A stretch of DNA of 64,000 nucleotides from Macrotis lagotis (GCF_037893015.1 NC_133666.1:622275156-622339155), one strand, 5' to 3'. Counted from the first letter of the stretch, positions 1 through 12,000 are shown. Numbers and translations are program-made. The notes: generated by a model from the letters alone, not told the origin.

Positions 1-41
1 CTTGGAGGTAGGGGCCATTTTCATCCCCATTTCTTTTCTAT

Positions 42-190
42 TGTTTTAGGTTTTTGCAAGGCAAACGGAGTTAAGTGGCTTGCCCGAGGCCACACAGCTA
101 GGTAATTATTAAGTGTCTGAGGTCGCATTTGAACTCAGGTCCTCTTGACTCCAGGGCCGGTGCTCTAGCCACTGCGCCACCTAGCCGCCC
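42..190 (-). mobile_element. tRNA-derived marsupial SINE (WSINE1-like)
   Basis: Full antisense copy with a TTTTTGCAAGGC tail, a CACACAGCTAGGTAATTATT core and a CGCCACCTAGCCGCCC head. It is inserted in an older MIR, with CCCCATTTC on both sides as target duplication. Confidence 0.85.
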
Positions 191-340
191 TGTCCCCATT
201 TCACAGTTGAAGAAACAGGAAAACAGAGAGCTTAAGTGACTTAACCAAGTTTACAAAGCTTGTGAAGGGTTTGTATTAGTATTTAAATTTAGGTCTTTCT
301 GATTCCAGGTCCAGAGATCTATCCACTGGATCACTTTTGG
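191..340 (-). mobile_element. MIR relic
   Basis: CCATTTCACAGTTGAAGAAACAGG, GACTTAACCAAG, AGATCTATCCACTGG. The left part of the same element precedes the SINE. Confidence 0.6.
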
Positions 341-738
341 CAAGGTTGTTAATAAAACTCTAATATAAATAAATACTTATTCCATGACTAGTTAGAGTTC
401 ACCTAGATTTTAGTCTAAAATGATCAATTTCATAAGGTTTCCAATCGATGTGATGACAGAATCTCATCCTCTCTTCCAAGCCATCTAAGGGACACCTCCC
501 CTTGGAATGTGGGCGTACATAATGGTACCTCTTTTTTTTTGATAGGACGCAGGAAACTTGTTTGACTGAGAGTCAAGGGGATGGATTGTTGCCTCTATTT
601 CTCACACTACATAAAAGTGAGCTGTTAGACCAGTTTACCCCTTTTCATTCTCTTTCTCAATCTCTGAGTTTGAAAAGACTGTGTGTAGTGAGGTAGATTT
701 GTGGTGGGAAGGGGGGGGGGAGGAGGGAAACCTATGTC
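341..738. other. Unassigned, no gene seen
   Basis: AT-rich single-copy-looking DNA with short T and G runs. No repeat family or exon recognised. Confidence 0.4.
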
Positions 739-1257
739 ATTCAGTCATTCAGTTAATAATTATTAAACGCCTACTGGTGCTAATTGATAGAGATACAAAG
801 GCAGAAACCAATTCTTACTCTCAAGAAACTCAGTCTAATGGGGGGGGGAACCTAGCAAATAGCTGTATATATTTAAAAAAAGAGAGAGAGTAGGATAAAC
901 CAGGGAAGAGTGTCAGAGGGAAGGCACTAGGATTTAAGGAGGAGTAGAAAAGGCTTCTGGCAGAAGGTAGGACTTCAGCTGAGACTTGAAAGAAATCAGG
1001 GAAGCCTGGAGGTGGAGCTGAGAAAAGAGAACATTCCAGTCATGGGACACAAAGAAAATGCCTAAAATTGGATGGAGTTTTATGGAAGCTCAGCCTCCAG
1101 CAGAGAGGCCAGTGTCATTGGATCAAAAAGTATATGGAGAGGAGTAAAGGAGGCAGGTTATAACTTTGGAAACAAAACAGAAGATTTTATATTTGGTTTT
1201 GTAGGTAATAGGGAGTCATTAGAGTTTATTGATGAGGGAGGGTAAATGACAGGACTA
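739..1257 (-). mobile_element. L2-like LINE 3' end
   Basis: Antisense 3' tail: TAATTATTAAACGCCTACTGG at the left end, then GAAGGCACTAGGATTTAAGG, CAGCTGAGACTTGAAAGAAA, ACATTCCAGTCATGGGACAC and GAGGCCAGTGTCATTGGATC. The same order is seen at 29.6 kb. Non-coding. Confidence 0.6.
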
Positions 1258-1405
1258 GGGGCAGCTAGGTACAGTAGTGGATAGAGCACATGCCTTGGAA
1301 TTAGGAGGATCTGGGTTCATATTTGATAGTTAATACTTACTATGTGACCTTGAGCAAGTCACTTAGCCCCATTGCTCACAAGAAAAAAAGAAAAAAGAAA
1401 ATGAC
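1258..1405 (+). mobile_element. Marsupial SINE, sense
   Basis: GGGGCAGCTAGGTACAGTAG head through GAGCAAGTCACTTAGCCCC, with an A-rich tail. Confidence 0.8.
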
Positions 1406-1559
1406 TGGACTTCTACCCATTACCTTGCCCCCCAATTCCTTAATCTACCTTTTAAAAGTTTATCCTTTTTCCTATTCCTTCACCCTCTTATTTATTTCTA
1501 AATTTAGAAGACTTACTTTAACTCATTCCCAATGAGTAAGGTTCCAGAATCTCCTACCC

Positions 1560-2035
1560 TCTCCTCTACTAATTCCTTCTGTATCAGTTTTCCCATTTTT
1601 ATGCCTTATTTGTATGAGATAATTACTCCCTCTTCTATCTCTCCTTAAAATATTTTTATTTAATTTTAGCATCATCCCATCATACTCAGCTCAGCCCAAG
1701 TCTTTCAAACTACTCAAATAATGATGATAACCGTAAGAGAACTGCTAATATTTTCACCTTTCATTTGGTGATTCTCATAAGTTCCCATGGTTTCAATTGC
1801 CTCCTCTATGCAGATGACTTTCAGATATTCTTGTCCAATCCTAACATTTCTTCCTATCTCCAGTGTCTCATCTGCCCTCTGTCTAATAAACATCTCAAAC
1901 TGGATGTCCTATAGACATACTAAACCCAGTATGTTCAAAATTGAACTCATCTTTCTCTTCAAACCTTCCTCTTTTCCTAACTTCCCTATTATTGTGGAGG
2001 GTCTCAGTTCTATATACGAAATAAACCTTATTTAG
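1560..2035 (+). mobile_element. L2-like LINE reverse-transcriptase relic
   Basis: CTCTATGCAGATGACTTTCAG encodes LYADDFQ, the RT catalytic box. The next part reads ISNWMSYRHTKPSMFKIELI, as in L2 ORFs. Frames are broken. Confidence 0.6.
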
Positions 2036-2805
2036 TCCCTTATAATTTGTGTTTAATATTAATCTTAAATTTCTCCTGGATGTTATATATCACAATTTCC
2101 CTTAAGTTTTGAGGTTTCTCTCACAAAAACCAGAAAGTCTTTTAGTTTGTTAAATATCCCTTTTTTCTTCTTTTAATTGAGGATTATATTTAACTTTGCT
2201 AGGTAAGTTATGCTTGGTCATAAACCCAACTCTTTTGCTCTATGGAATATATGATCCTTCTACATAGTAACTGCTATGTTTTGTGCAATCCATATTCAAT
2301 TTTTTTTCCTTGTTGCTTTGAATATTTTTTTCCTAACCTGGGAGCTCCGAAACTTGACTATGATGCTCAGGTAGGTTTTTCTCCTGTAATCTCTTTCAGA
2401 TGGTGCCTGGGGATTTTTTCCATTTCTGCTTTACCTTCTTCTTCTAGGATTTCAGGGAAATTTTCCTTGATAATTTCTTGCAATATTTTATCAGTTTTTT
2501 AAAATCATAATTTTCATGTAATCTGACTGTTCTTATATTATTTCCCTTGGTCTGTTTTCCAGAGCAGTTGTTTTTCTGATGAGATGTTTCACTTTCTCTT
2601 CTATTTTTCATTCTTTTGATTTTTTGTTTTAAGCTTTTTTGGTGTCTTAGAATGTCATTAACTTCCCCTTGGCCAATTCTAATTTTCAAGGAATTATTTT
2701 CTTAAGTTTTTGATTATCTATTTCTAATTAGTTGACTTTCTTTTCATGAGCTTTTTGGATTGCTCTTTTTTCCCCTAAATTTTTTAATATGATTTATTTT
2801 TTAAA

Positions 2806-2953
2806 TTTTTTATTGTTTGCAGGGCAATGGGGTTAAGTCCCTTGCCCAAGGTCACACAGCTAAGCAATTATTAAGTGTCTGAGGTCTGATTTGAACTGAG
2901 ATATTCCTGACTCCAGGGCTGGTGCTCTATCTACTGTACCACCTAGCTGCCCT
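2806..2953 (-). mobile_element. Marsupial SINE inside an L1
   Basis: Antisense SINE (GGCAATGGGGTTAAGTCCC to CCACCTAGCTGCCC) splitting the L1 5' part. Confidence 0.85.
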
Positions 2954-3548
2954 TCCCCCCTAATTTTTCCTCACTCTTTTATTGATTTTTAAAGTCCTTT
3001 TTAAATTCTTCCAAGAACATTTTTGGGCTTCGGATCATTTGATGTTTGTCATTGAAGAAAGAGTGTTTTTTTAACCTCCAATATCTTCCTCTGAATATGA
3101 ATCATTATCTTTTCTCTTCCCTTAGTAATTATTTATGCTTGGATTCTTTCTCCTTTTGGTTGCTCAGTTTTATTTCTTTATTTTTTGTCTGATTTTATTT
3201 TTTAGCAGCTGTTAGTGTAGTCAAGTTGTAGTCCCAAGATATGGGGAATGATGGCTCAAGACTCAGGTTCTTCTTATTGTTATTTTCTGAGGTCTGTCTT
3301 GGGCCCAACCTTAGACTTTTCTCTCCACTTCTAAACCAAAGCTAGGGCTCCCAGCCATAGTGTCCCACAAAGGATTTTGTTATCTTTCTGCCTTGGAACT
3401 GAAACCAGGGATTCTGCTCTCTTGCAAATGTCCACAACCAAACAGGGTCCCTTGACCTTCTCTTCTGCATGTACCAGATCTGTGCTAGTTCCTGCTCCCC
3501 AAGTCATAACCTGGGACATGTCTGATCAGCACAGTTGTGACTGGTGTC

Positions 3549-3659
3549 CTCTAATAGTGAAAGATCTTTGAATCTTTTCCTCCTCAGTCATCAATCCCCA
3601 CATTGTTAAAAAAAGAAAATTTCTAAGACTGCTACTCAACCCAGCTGCCTGGTTTATTG
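3549..3659. repeat. 111-bp direct repeat, copy 1
   Basis: From CCTCTAATAGTGAAAGATC to GCCTGGTTTATT. It matches 4570-4680 with a single C/T difference that I can see. It lies inside the L1 5' part. Confidence 0.9.
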
Positions 3660-4014
3660 TTTTGGACTAGGTTATGGATTCTAAGAAGTGATCTAGAGAT
3701 GTTTGCACTTCACTTAGGTTGAACTTCTGTCCCTGAAGGTCAGATTTTTTTTTTCTGGGGCCTTCTGAAATTGTCTTAGGAGGACAACTGATTCATGTTG
3801 TATATTTCTGTTGCTCTGAAGTAATAGTCTTTTTTTTTTTTGTGGAGGAAATTTGGAGGGTTGAAAGTTTTCTGCTCCATTCTACCACCTTCCCAGAATC
3901 ATCTTTTGAGTCCTGTTTGAGCTTTATAAGTTTGTTACATTTTTCTTTTGATTTTTTTGGTGTGTGGTTCTTGCTATTTACATTTACTATTTACATAGTT
4001 ATAGTTTATAAGGG

Positions 4015-4248
4015 GGGTAGGTACAGTGGATAAAGCATGGGGTCTGGAGTCATTTTCCTGAGTGCAATCCTGGTCTCAGACTAGTTGTGTGTCCCTGAGA
4101 AAGTCACTTAACCCTGTTTGCTTCAATTTCCTCATCTGTAATAAAATGAACAGGGCAAGGATATGGTAAATCAATCCAGTATCTTTACCAAGAAAACTGC
4201 AAAAGACATCATAAAGAGTTGGACATGACTGAAAATAACTAACAAGTT
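4015..4248 (+). mobile_element. CORE-SINE, sense
   Basis: Head GTACAGTGGATAAAGCATG. Tail GCTTCAATTTCCTCATCTG, CCAGTATCTTTACCAAG, GTTGGACATGACTGAAAA. Confidence 0.75.
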
Positions 4249-4254
4249 TAATGC

Positions 4255-4480
4255 ATATATTGTTTTCTTGGCTCTTCCTATTTCATTCTACATCAGTTCA
4301 TGAAGATCTTTCCAAACTTCTCTATATTTGTCTTATGCATTATTTCTTAAAGCACAATGGCATTCCATTACATTTATGTAGCACAATTTTGTGTATTGTT
4401 CTCTGACTTTGTTTCCATTTTTTTAACTATCACAAAAAGTGTTTTTCTAAATATTTCAGAATATTTGGTTATTTTTCTTA
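4255..4480 (-). mobile_element. L1 LINE 3'-end fragment
   Basis: Contains antisense remnants of the L1 3' region also seen at 62.7-63.0 kb, for example TCTTAAAGCACAATGGCATT here and TCTTAAAGCACAATAGTATT there. Non-coding. Confidence 0.5.
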
Positions 4481-4569
4481 TCAAGGACTTCCTTGGGGGG
4501 TATAAACATGATAATAGAATCTCTAATTCAAAGAGTTACTTTCTAAAATGGCTGTACCATTTCAGAGCT

Positions 4570-4680
4570 CTACCTCTAATAGTGAAAGATTTTTGAATCT
4601 TTTCCTCCTCAGTCATCAATCCCCACATTGTTAAAAAAAGAAAATTTCTAAGACTGCTACTCAACCCAGCTGCCTGGTTT
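4570..4680. repeat. 111-bp direct repeat, copy 2
   Basis: Nearly perfect second copy of 3549-3659, 1021 bp away in the same orientation, between an L1 3' fragment and an antisense SINE. Confidence 0.9.
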
Positions 4681-4707
4681 ATTTTAGATTTTGTTAGATT
4701 ATAGTTA

Positions 4708-4850
4708 GATTTTTGCAAGGCAATGGGGTTAAAGTGGCTTGCCCAAGGTCACACAGCTAGGTAATTATTAAGTGTCTGAGGTTGAATTTGAACTCAGGTC
4801 CTCCTGACTCCAGGGCCAGTGCTCTATCCACTGTGCCACCTAGCCGCCCC
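4708..4850 (-). mobile_element. Marsupial SINE
   Basis: Full antisense SINE, GATTTTTGCAAGGCAATGG to CACCTAGCCGCCCC. Little decayed. Confidence 0.88.
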
Positions 4851-4933
4851 CAGGTCCTCCAATATTAACTATTGTTTAGGCACATTTCTTATAGAATTGT
4901 GCTAAGTTTTGGTATTTATCCTTGGATAAATAA

Positions 4934-4934
<1 letters not shown>

Positions 4935-4968
<34 letters not shown>
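4935..4968. repeat. (TA)n microsatellite
   Basis: Uninterrupted TA repeats with more TA-rich sequence to 4990. Confidence 0.95.
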
Positions 4969-4969
<1 letters not shown>

Positions 4970-4971
<2 letters not shown>

Positions 4972-6867
4972 TTATATTATATATATATCTTTGACTTGTT
5001 CTTATGTTATATTACTATATATTTATATACATACATATATAAAATCTGAGGAAGTTGGTGAATTCTCTGTGTATTCACATTGTCTTCCACAAACAGCTCC
5101 CTTTTTTTTTCTCTTTATCAAAATTGTTTCATTTTGGGACTCCAGGATTTCATTTTTGAGAGTTTTTCATCCATGCTCAATGGATTTTTCAGTGAATAAC
5201 TTTAGTCTAAGGGATCTGATCCATTTATTTGAACTCTTTGAGATAAATTTTCCTAAAAATTAGGGGTCATATCTAGCCATACCTGAGTTTTCTCTTCTTC
5301 TCTACCACCAACTTTACTTCTTGTATTTCCTTTATTTCCTTTTCGGTTATCAGTTTTTTTCCTGTTAGATCCAGAACAGAACTCTCTCTTGTTGGTTCCT
5401 TCATCCTCTGAAGGATGAGATTATTATTAAAGCATGTCAAAAAACTATTACTTTGTTGTTCTCTTTTCATGCAAAGACATAGAGACCTCTGATTGTGATT
5501 GATTAGATCTGGAGGGAGGAGGAATACATGGAATGCTCTGGTGCATAAGAAACAGAAAACATCAATTAAAAATTGTAAAGAATTGTGGCTGACATGATTG
5601 GTTTTTCTAGAATATCCATTTTTTAAAACAAAACAAATCAAAAAATAATTTTGTTACAAAGAAAACCTTCATGGGTAGAAGAGGAAAAGACATAAAACTA
5701 GAGGGAAATAATTAAAGTTTTAAAAAGTTATCAGTTACTTTTGACAGAGACAGCTCCAGCAGTTGCCTGGATAATTTAAATCTGCCACCACTACCATTTC
5801 ATGCCTCTCTACTGGACTTGTGATTTATTTCTCAAACTCCATATCTATCCTCTTTTGCTCTGTCATATATACTAAGCTGATGAAATTCCTTCTGTAATTT
5901 ATCCATTCAGCTTTACTCCAATGCCCTCCAACATTCTTATCCACTCTGGCTCTTTCATTTTCTGATATGAGTAGATTTTCTTTACCTTGTTTACCTTTCT
6001 TTACCTTTACCTTGCCTTGTTTCTTATGAAGAAGTTGTACCTGATTAGAGTTTTATTATGATGATGGCTTCATCCCATTAAATCTCAACAATATCAAATT
6101 TGCCTCTTTGTGTTAAGACCTCTAGTTCATTCTGTTTGTTGTTTAAAGTTAGGGCATTTGCAAACAGATATTTGAGACTATGGGTTTTTATTCCTGGTTT
6201 TGAATTCACTTTAATATAACCCATATATTAATAATAATATAACCCATATATTAATAATAATAATATAACTATATATATGAAACTTAGAGGCACCTTTAAG
6301 GAACCTTTGGAGCATGTCTAGATTGCTTAACAAGGAGGTCTCCTAGTCCCCTACCATGTGGGTGGGGAGAGCCTTCTTTGATAGACTACATCTGTCTTTA
6401 TAACTGGCTTTATAACTGAGCTAGTCTGGCTTCATTCTTTTCTGCATTCTTTTCTGCTGCTCCCTTTTCAGCAGCTCTTATCAACTGTCACCCACAGTAG
6501 ATACCATGAACTGAAATGTTGGGAGGAGAAGAAAAGTTTTTCTCCTCTTCTTTTATCCTGGCTCTAAGAAATGGGACTGGTGGTGTTTGTTTCTGTTCTG
6601 TGTCATTTGTTCTCAGGTTCAGGTGCCTGAGCCTTTGGAACAAGCAGGGTAATGCAGTCAACCAGTTCGGCACAGTAGCTGTGAGAAGCTGCTATGTCTG
6701 GACTGAGTGACTTGGAACCAGGACTGTGTTCTGTAGGAACTGAGCTAAACTGAGAACCTAATACTTTTCTTTCCCCTCACCAGAGACCAAGAGTTAAGGG
6801 GATGAGGGACCATGCCCTCCCACATGTAAGGGCGTAATTTTGTATAGTTGTGATTATACTTTCTGAA

Positions 6868-6870
<3 letters not shown>
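4970..6870. other. Unassigned, no gene seen
   Basis: Mostly AT-rich. A 122-codon minus-strand open frame (5273-5641) shows no domain and no splice support. Around 6300-6720 the GC content rises slightly, but no LTR ends or exon could be fixed. Confidence 0.35.
6225..6273. repeat. AT-rich tandem duplication
   Basis: TATAACCCATATATTAATAATA occurs twice in tandem. Confidence 0.8.

Positions 6871-6871
<1 letters not shown>

Positions 6872-6911
<40 letters not shown>
6872..6911. repeat. (TA)n microsatellite
   Basis: About 20 TA units directly before a SINE tail. Confidence 0.95.
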
Positions 6912-6914
<3 letters not shown>

Positions 6915-7024
6915 GTTTTTTGAAGGCAAATGGGGTAATTATTAAGTGTTTGAGGTCAAATTTGAACCCAGGTACTCCTGACTCCAGGGCCAGTGCTCTA
7001 TCCACTGCGCCACCTAGCTGCCCC
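6911..7024 (-). mobile_element. Marsupial SINE, internally deleted
   Basis: Tail GAAGGCAAATGGGG joins directly to TAATTATTAAGTG, so the CACACAGC box is missing. The head is intact. Preceded by a (TA)n tract. Confidence 0.8.
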
Positions 7025-7182
7025 TGTGTAAAAGCTAATATGATTGTTAGTGGCTAAATGGAACTGGGGTGTAGGGGAGCATCTCCTACATTTTGAGGAG
7101 CACCATCAGTGAGGTGTAGAGTCCATGGCAGAGAGCTTAGACACTGACAACTCCCTTAAGGGAGGGTATTAGAGTAGAGGGT

Positions 7183-7203
7183 TTGTGTGTGTGTGTGTGT
7201 GTG
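7183..7203. repeat. (GT)n microsatellite
   Basis: About 10 GT units. Confidence 0.95.
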
Positions 7204-7689
7204 ATCTAATCTACCTGAGCTTCAGGCAGGGGAGAGTCTAGGTAGTCAATGTTACATATAAGTACACTTTCTAAGTCAAGTTCACTGCTATCTAATCTTT
7301 GCATAAGCAGTAGAGGTAGATGTTGAAAATTTCCTTTAAAATAACTAGAACATAATTGTCCCTTATGATATTCTGTCCAAGCACAGTAGAGCACACCATC
7401 TTTAATAACTGATGATCGCTGTTTCAGAGTGAGACTTAAAATAATCCAGGCAATCATTGATGTATTCCATCTATTCCTTTAGGTGGAAAGTACTTAAAAA
7501 AGGGGGACCATGGATTAGATTGTGGGGGAACTGCAGTGGCCTCTGTTCCTTACTCTTTTGTCAATTCCTGACTTTGCTAATTAGCTTCTGCATAATTAAT
7601 ATGGCAATTGGTTCAGTGCTATCTCCCTTCAGTTAAGTAAGAAAATCTAGTGAGGCGGTTCAGGGGTGCCTCTGTACAATATTCAAATG

Positions 7690-7796
7690 AGTCACTAGAT
7701 GGTGACACTCCTTGAGCCATTGCCTTTCTGACTACATTTGCCCGGCTCTCAACCTTTTGGTAGACTGGAATATCCCTTCTGGTCACTAGAGGGAGC
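7690..7796 (+). promoter_or_regulatory. Two tandem CTCF-like motifs
   Basis: TCACTAGATGGTGACAC (about 7692-7708) and TGGTCACTAGAGGGAGC (7780-7796) both resemble the CTCF core (CCACTAGRKGGCAG type), same strand, about 88 bp apart. Judged by eye, not scored. Confidence 0.35.
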
Positions 7797-8824
7797 TTAA
7801 AGTCTGAGATTTTCTATGCAGAAAGCAACCAGAATTCAACTTTGAATATTTTCAAGTCGCTTCAATTATCTTGATTGAGCCTTCATTTCCTTTGGAATAA
7901 CTATCCCTCTCAATTTTCCTCTTCATTTCTCGACTCCCATCCCCACTATCATGCCAAATAATTCAACTTTGGTTACTGCAATTTAATTAATAAATAATGA
8001 TTACTAATTAAGTAAAATTAAAAAATGAAAGTTGCATCAGGGATGCAAGCTGAGAGTGACATTTCTACTTGTTTCTGTTTTATTTATTTCTCTGCTCTTT
8101 TCTTCTATAATGGGAATTTCCCCATTACACCTACATGAATATGGGGGTAGTGACATTTTGATAGTTCTCTAAGTATAATGAGGGTGGAGGTGCAAATACT
8201 TGCACCTCACTCAATCTGCTCCTACTTGATCATTAGATGGGACTCACTGTAGTTATTTATTGTTTTCCTCTAAGTTCTGTTTGACAGACGATCTTGCCTG
8301 TTCCCCCATTCTCCAAGCCCTGGTCTCTTCTTCTCATACTCACTTCCTAAAGGGCTCTCCCAACCCTATCAAGAAGTTCTAGTCATTAATTAGTCACCCT
8401 CCTTTTATCTATTAAAATTTTTTTAATGTAAGAATTGGGGGGGGACAGCCTAGAAAACTGTCCCACCCTATTTAAAATAAGTGATAAAATTATACACCTG
8501 GAGACATTTATGGTGACATATATGAGAGCATATATGATTTAAATAGGTGTGAACAAGGAAATTACCTCACTCCAATTATCAGATGAGAACACATCTAGAT
8601 CATGAATAAGTCCTGGATACCTTCTTAGATGCCACAGGAAATCTGTTTGGATTGATATTAGATTGGTAAGGTACTGTGGGGTCTATATAGGACCAGGAAG
8701 CTGGAATCTGAGATTTGGAGCTAGTGACTGATCAAGGAAAGAACAATTCATCTGTTTAATAAACAGTTCTCTGGCTTTAAAAGTTCTTAATGTGGCTTCT
8801 TCCTACCTTTTCAGTTTTCTTATA

Positions 8825-9155
8825 CCACATTTCCCTACGTGCACTCTATGATTCTAATGACATTGGTGTCCTTGATATTTCTTGAATATATTGACTCTAA
8901 GCATTTTCTTTCAATGTCCTCCATGCTCTCTCCCCCTTCATCTCTGCCTCCTGGCTACTTGACTTCCTTCAACTCTCCTCTAAAGTCCTTCTGTAAGATG
9001 CCTTTTCCTTTCCTTCTTATTCTTTCTTAGTGTCTTTCCTCTGAAGTTATCTTCAGTTTATCCTGTATATATATCTTTTGTATATGGTTGGGTTTTTTTT
9101 TGCCTTTATTTGAATCCCCAGCACTTAGACCAATCCTTGGCTAATTGATTGAGGT
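8825..9155 (+). mobile_element. L2-like LINE 3' end
   Basis: Sense 3' region: TCTGCCTCCTGGCTACTTGACTTCCTTCAACTC, TTTATCCTGTATATATATC, CCCCAGCACTTAGACC. Non-coding. Confidence 0.55.
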
Positions 9156-9322
9156 ATAAGGGGATGTTACGAGGTGTGAGCTAAAATAATTTTTTTTGGT
9201 ATCTTGTGATTTTACAGCCACCCCTGAATCTATAATTTTTATACTTTTGGTGTCCCTGCAGTCATAGGCAGAAACTCCCTGCAAAGTATAAGCTTGGTCA
9301 GAGACTAATAGGGGGTTTGGAG

Positions 9323-9390
9323 CTGCCAGAGCATGTTCCAGAGTGCTGGGTATGAACTGCCAGAGCATGTTCCAGAGTGCTGGGTATGAA
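9323..9390. repeat. Exact 34-bp tandem duplication
   Basis: Unit CTGCCAGAGCATGTTCCAGA plus 14 more bases occupies 9323-9356 and 9357-9390 with no difference. It lies just after an L2-like tail, in unassigned sequence. Confidence 0.95.
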
Positions 9391-9539
9391 CTGCTATCAT
9401 TCACATAAGGATATCTTTTTTAAAAATTAACTTCAATAAAGTATCTCCTTGATAATTTAATTAGTAAAGTATTAAAAATGTAAATTAGCTTTGGTAGCAC
9501 TGCCATATTATATTGGCATAACCTATGCCATGAATATTT

Positions 9540-11530
9540 TGGATAAAGGCACCTGGAAAGATAGAGTTCAGCAATTTCCAGGCTCTCCAGATTTCTTCCA
9601 CAAATAGACAGAAAATCACCACAAAATGAATATAGAGCAGCAAAAATAAAGTAGTCAAACTCCTATGATAACTTGAGAGGACCTCAGAAAAGACAGAATC
9701 TCCAGGGGCTGAGGTCTAACCTGAGTCATTGACTTGGCAACTCCACTAGTTGAGGCAGTTGCTCCAAGGCAATTCCATTCAGAAACGGTCTAGATCTCAA
9801 GAAATTTCACCTCAAAACCATTCACTTTACAACCTCAGGCACTTTTACCTCATAAAGAACAGCAGACAGGAAGACTGAAGAATCCCTCCCTCTTCCCCTT
9901 TTTGTTTCAAAAACCAGGTCTAGTTTTATTAACCAAAAGTGATCTTGGGCTGTGACTTTAGGCAAGGAGGACTGAGCAAACACTCTTGTTGAGTACAGGG
10001 AGGAGAACAGTCCTTGAAGTTGAGCCCCTAGAAAGGAGTCAGAAATAATAAAACTAGAAAATGGAGAAAATATGAACCATTTTTATCAGAAAAAAACTGG
10101 GTTTGGAGAATAGATTGAGGAGAGACAAGAATTGTTGGACTACCTGAAAGTCATGAAAATTGCCCTGATGTTCTAGAATGAGGGTAAAGTAGGAAAAAGA
10201 AATATCTACTCTTCCCTACCTGAAAGAGATCTCAGGAGGAAAACTTAAAGGAATGTTATAGTCAAGTTTCAAAACTCCAAGGAGAAAATATTGCCAGCAC
10301 TAAGGAAAAAAGCTCAAATACTGCAGAAATTCAGTTAGTATTTCACAAGACTTAGCAGATTCTACTCTAAAAGATTATAGGTCTTGGAACATCATATTTT
10401 TGAAGAGCAAAAGAGCTGGGGTAGTGTCCAAAAATAACTCACTCAGAAATGTTGAGTATAGTCTTGAAAGAAAATAAAAAGGACATTTGATGAACTGATT
10501 GTTCAGGTATTTGTAACAAAAAGACCAGAACTTAATGGAAAATTCAATATAAAAGACCCAGAAGAAATATAAGGAAAACACTCATTTAGGTCAAGCTCTT
10601 ACTTATTATATATTTGAAAATATCAGTATTCTTGAAACTATCATTACTAAAATAGTTTGAAAGAAAGGTTGGGACTCAACTGTGTATGATGGAGTGATTA
10701 CAAAAAATTGTTTATGAAAAGGTAAAAGTGAGCAATTATGAAAATAGGGCATGAAAGGAAGAACTAATACAGAGGAAGCAGGTGCAGATGGAGTAATGTT
10801 GGAACTTTACATGTCCTATAGGTTAAAGAGGAAAAGTATATTTGGAAGGACAGAAGTCTTGAACTTGTAGAGATGAAAAAAACTGGGGGATAGGATGGAG
10901 GAGGGACTTTTTGAGGGTGTGTAGATTGGGATTTGAGAGAATGGGGATACTTTTGGAGGGGAAAATAAAGTGGGAAATGGGGAGGTGGGAGAGAAAATAA
11001 GGGATAGCGTAAAAAGTCTGAGAAAGAAAATAGTAAAAATAGAGGGAAATTCATAAATAACTTTGAATGTGAATGGGATGTTTATAGAAGTTCTCTATGT
11101 TGGCAAAGAACTAGAAATTGCAGGGATTCTCAGGAACTGGGGAATGACTGAACAAGTTGTCATGTATGGTTGTGATATACTACTGTGTTATAAGAACTCA
11201 ATGATCTTAGAAAGGTATGGAAAAACTTGCATAAAATGAAGTGAGAAGAACCAAGAAACCATCATATAACAGTAAAAGTAATAGTTTTAAGAACGAATTT
11301 GAGTGACTAAGAAATTTTTACCATTATAAATACATAAATACAAAAATAAAGAACAAATGAAGAAAATCATATTTGTATCTAATGGCAGTAATCTGGGGGG
11401 AAGATAACATTGTATATTTGGAAGAAACAGCGAGCTGTTCTTGATTTATATCTTCACGTACAATCCTTTTTTTATTGTACTATGTTAAGGAATTGCTTGT
11501 TTGATGAATTGAAAATTAAATTTTAAAAAG
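9540..11530 (+). mobile_element. Internally deleted L1 LINE
   Basis: L1 5' region and ORF1-like DNA (GAGAAAATATTGCCAGCA, comparable to the same part of the copy at 21.4 kb) run to about 11060. There the ORF2 start-like TGAATGTGAATGGGATG is followed directly, near 11090-11100, by the ORF2 3' end (GCAAAGAACTAGAAATTG ... GGGGAATGACTGAACAAGTT). The 3'UTR then ends in an A-rich tail near 11530. Nearly all of ORF2 is absent. Confidence 0.6.
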
Positions 11531-11544
11531 GAGCACTGCGGGAC

Positions 11545-12000
11545 TGCGTTTTTGCAAGTCTTTTTTTATACTTTGATAAGTTGATCCCCCAGATATTTTA
11601 TGCATTTGGTGTTTATTTAAATTAGAACTTCCCTATTACTTCTTGGGCTTCTCAAGGAAGAGGAATGCAGTTGATTTTTGCGGTTTTATTTAGTAAGCTG
11701 CAACTTTACTAAAGCTATTCTCTCAATTAGTATCTCTGTCGATTTCTTTTATTTTTTTACTTTTTGGGGGGTTTATTTATCTTATATTACAATAATCTTG
11801 TTGTGAGAGTAAACATCTTTGCTGATTTCTTAATAGTCTCCAAATAAATCATATCATCATTGCATAAGGATAGTTTTATCGCCTCTTTACCTATCATACC
11901 TTTGATTTCTTTCTGTAGTCTTATTGCTATTGCTAGCATTTCCCAAACTATATGAAATAGGAGAGTGGGCATCCTTGCATCATGTGGGCCACTGTGTAAT
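11545..12000 (-). mobile_element. L1 ORF2 reverse-transcriptase fragment, inverted
   Basis: Minus-strand reading at 11972-11787 gives [20 protein letters not shown] then [20 protein letters not shown], matching the L1 RT segment around the catalytic FADD (here CNDD). Broken outside this stretch. Confidence 0.8.

Larger units (their letters stand above)
2050..3905 (-). mobile_element. L1 LINE, 5' part (5'UTR and ORF1 relic)
   Basis: Minus-strand reading at 2689-2444 gives an ORF1-like helical peptide (KIRIGQGEVNDILRHQKSLK, then KQTKGNNIRTVRLHENYDFK and LIKYCKKLSRK). Sequence to its right is 5'UTR-like and seems to end near 3905 at a GATTCTGGGAAGGTGG-like start. A SINE interrupts it at 2806-2953. 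Many stops, no coding capacity. Confidence 0.55.
7025..8820. other. Unassigned, apart from CTCF-like motifs
   Basis: No recognised repeat except a GT tract. A minus-strand open frame at 7206-7457 has no known motif. Confidence 0.35.

Noticed and set aside
5273-5641. 122-codon minus-strand open frame as a gene
   Set aside because: No domain, no splice or start support, AT-rich neighbourhood.
11787-11972. Small minus-strand gene
   Set aside because: Sequence is the L1 reverse-transcriptase core.
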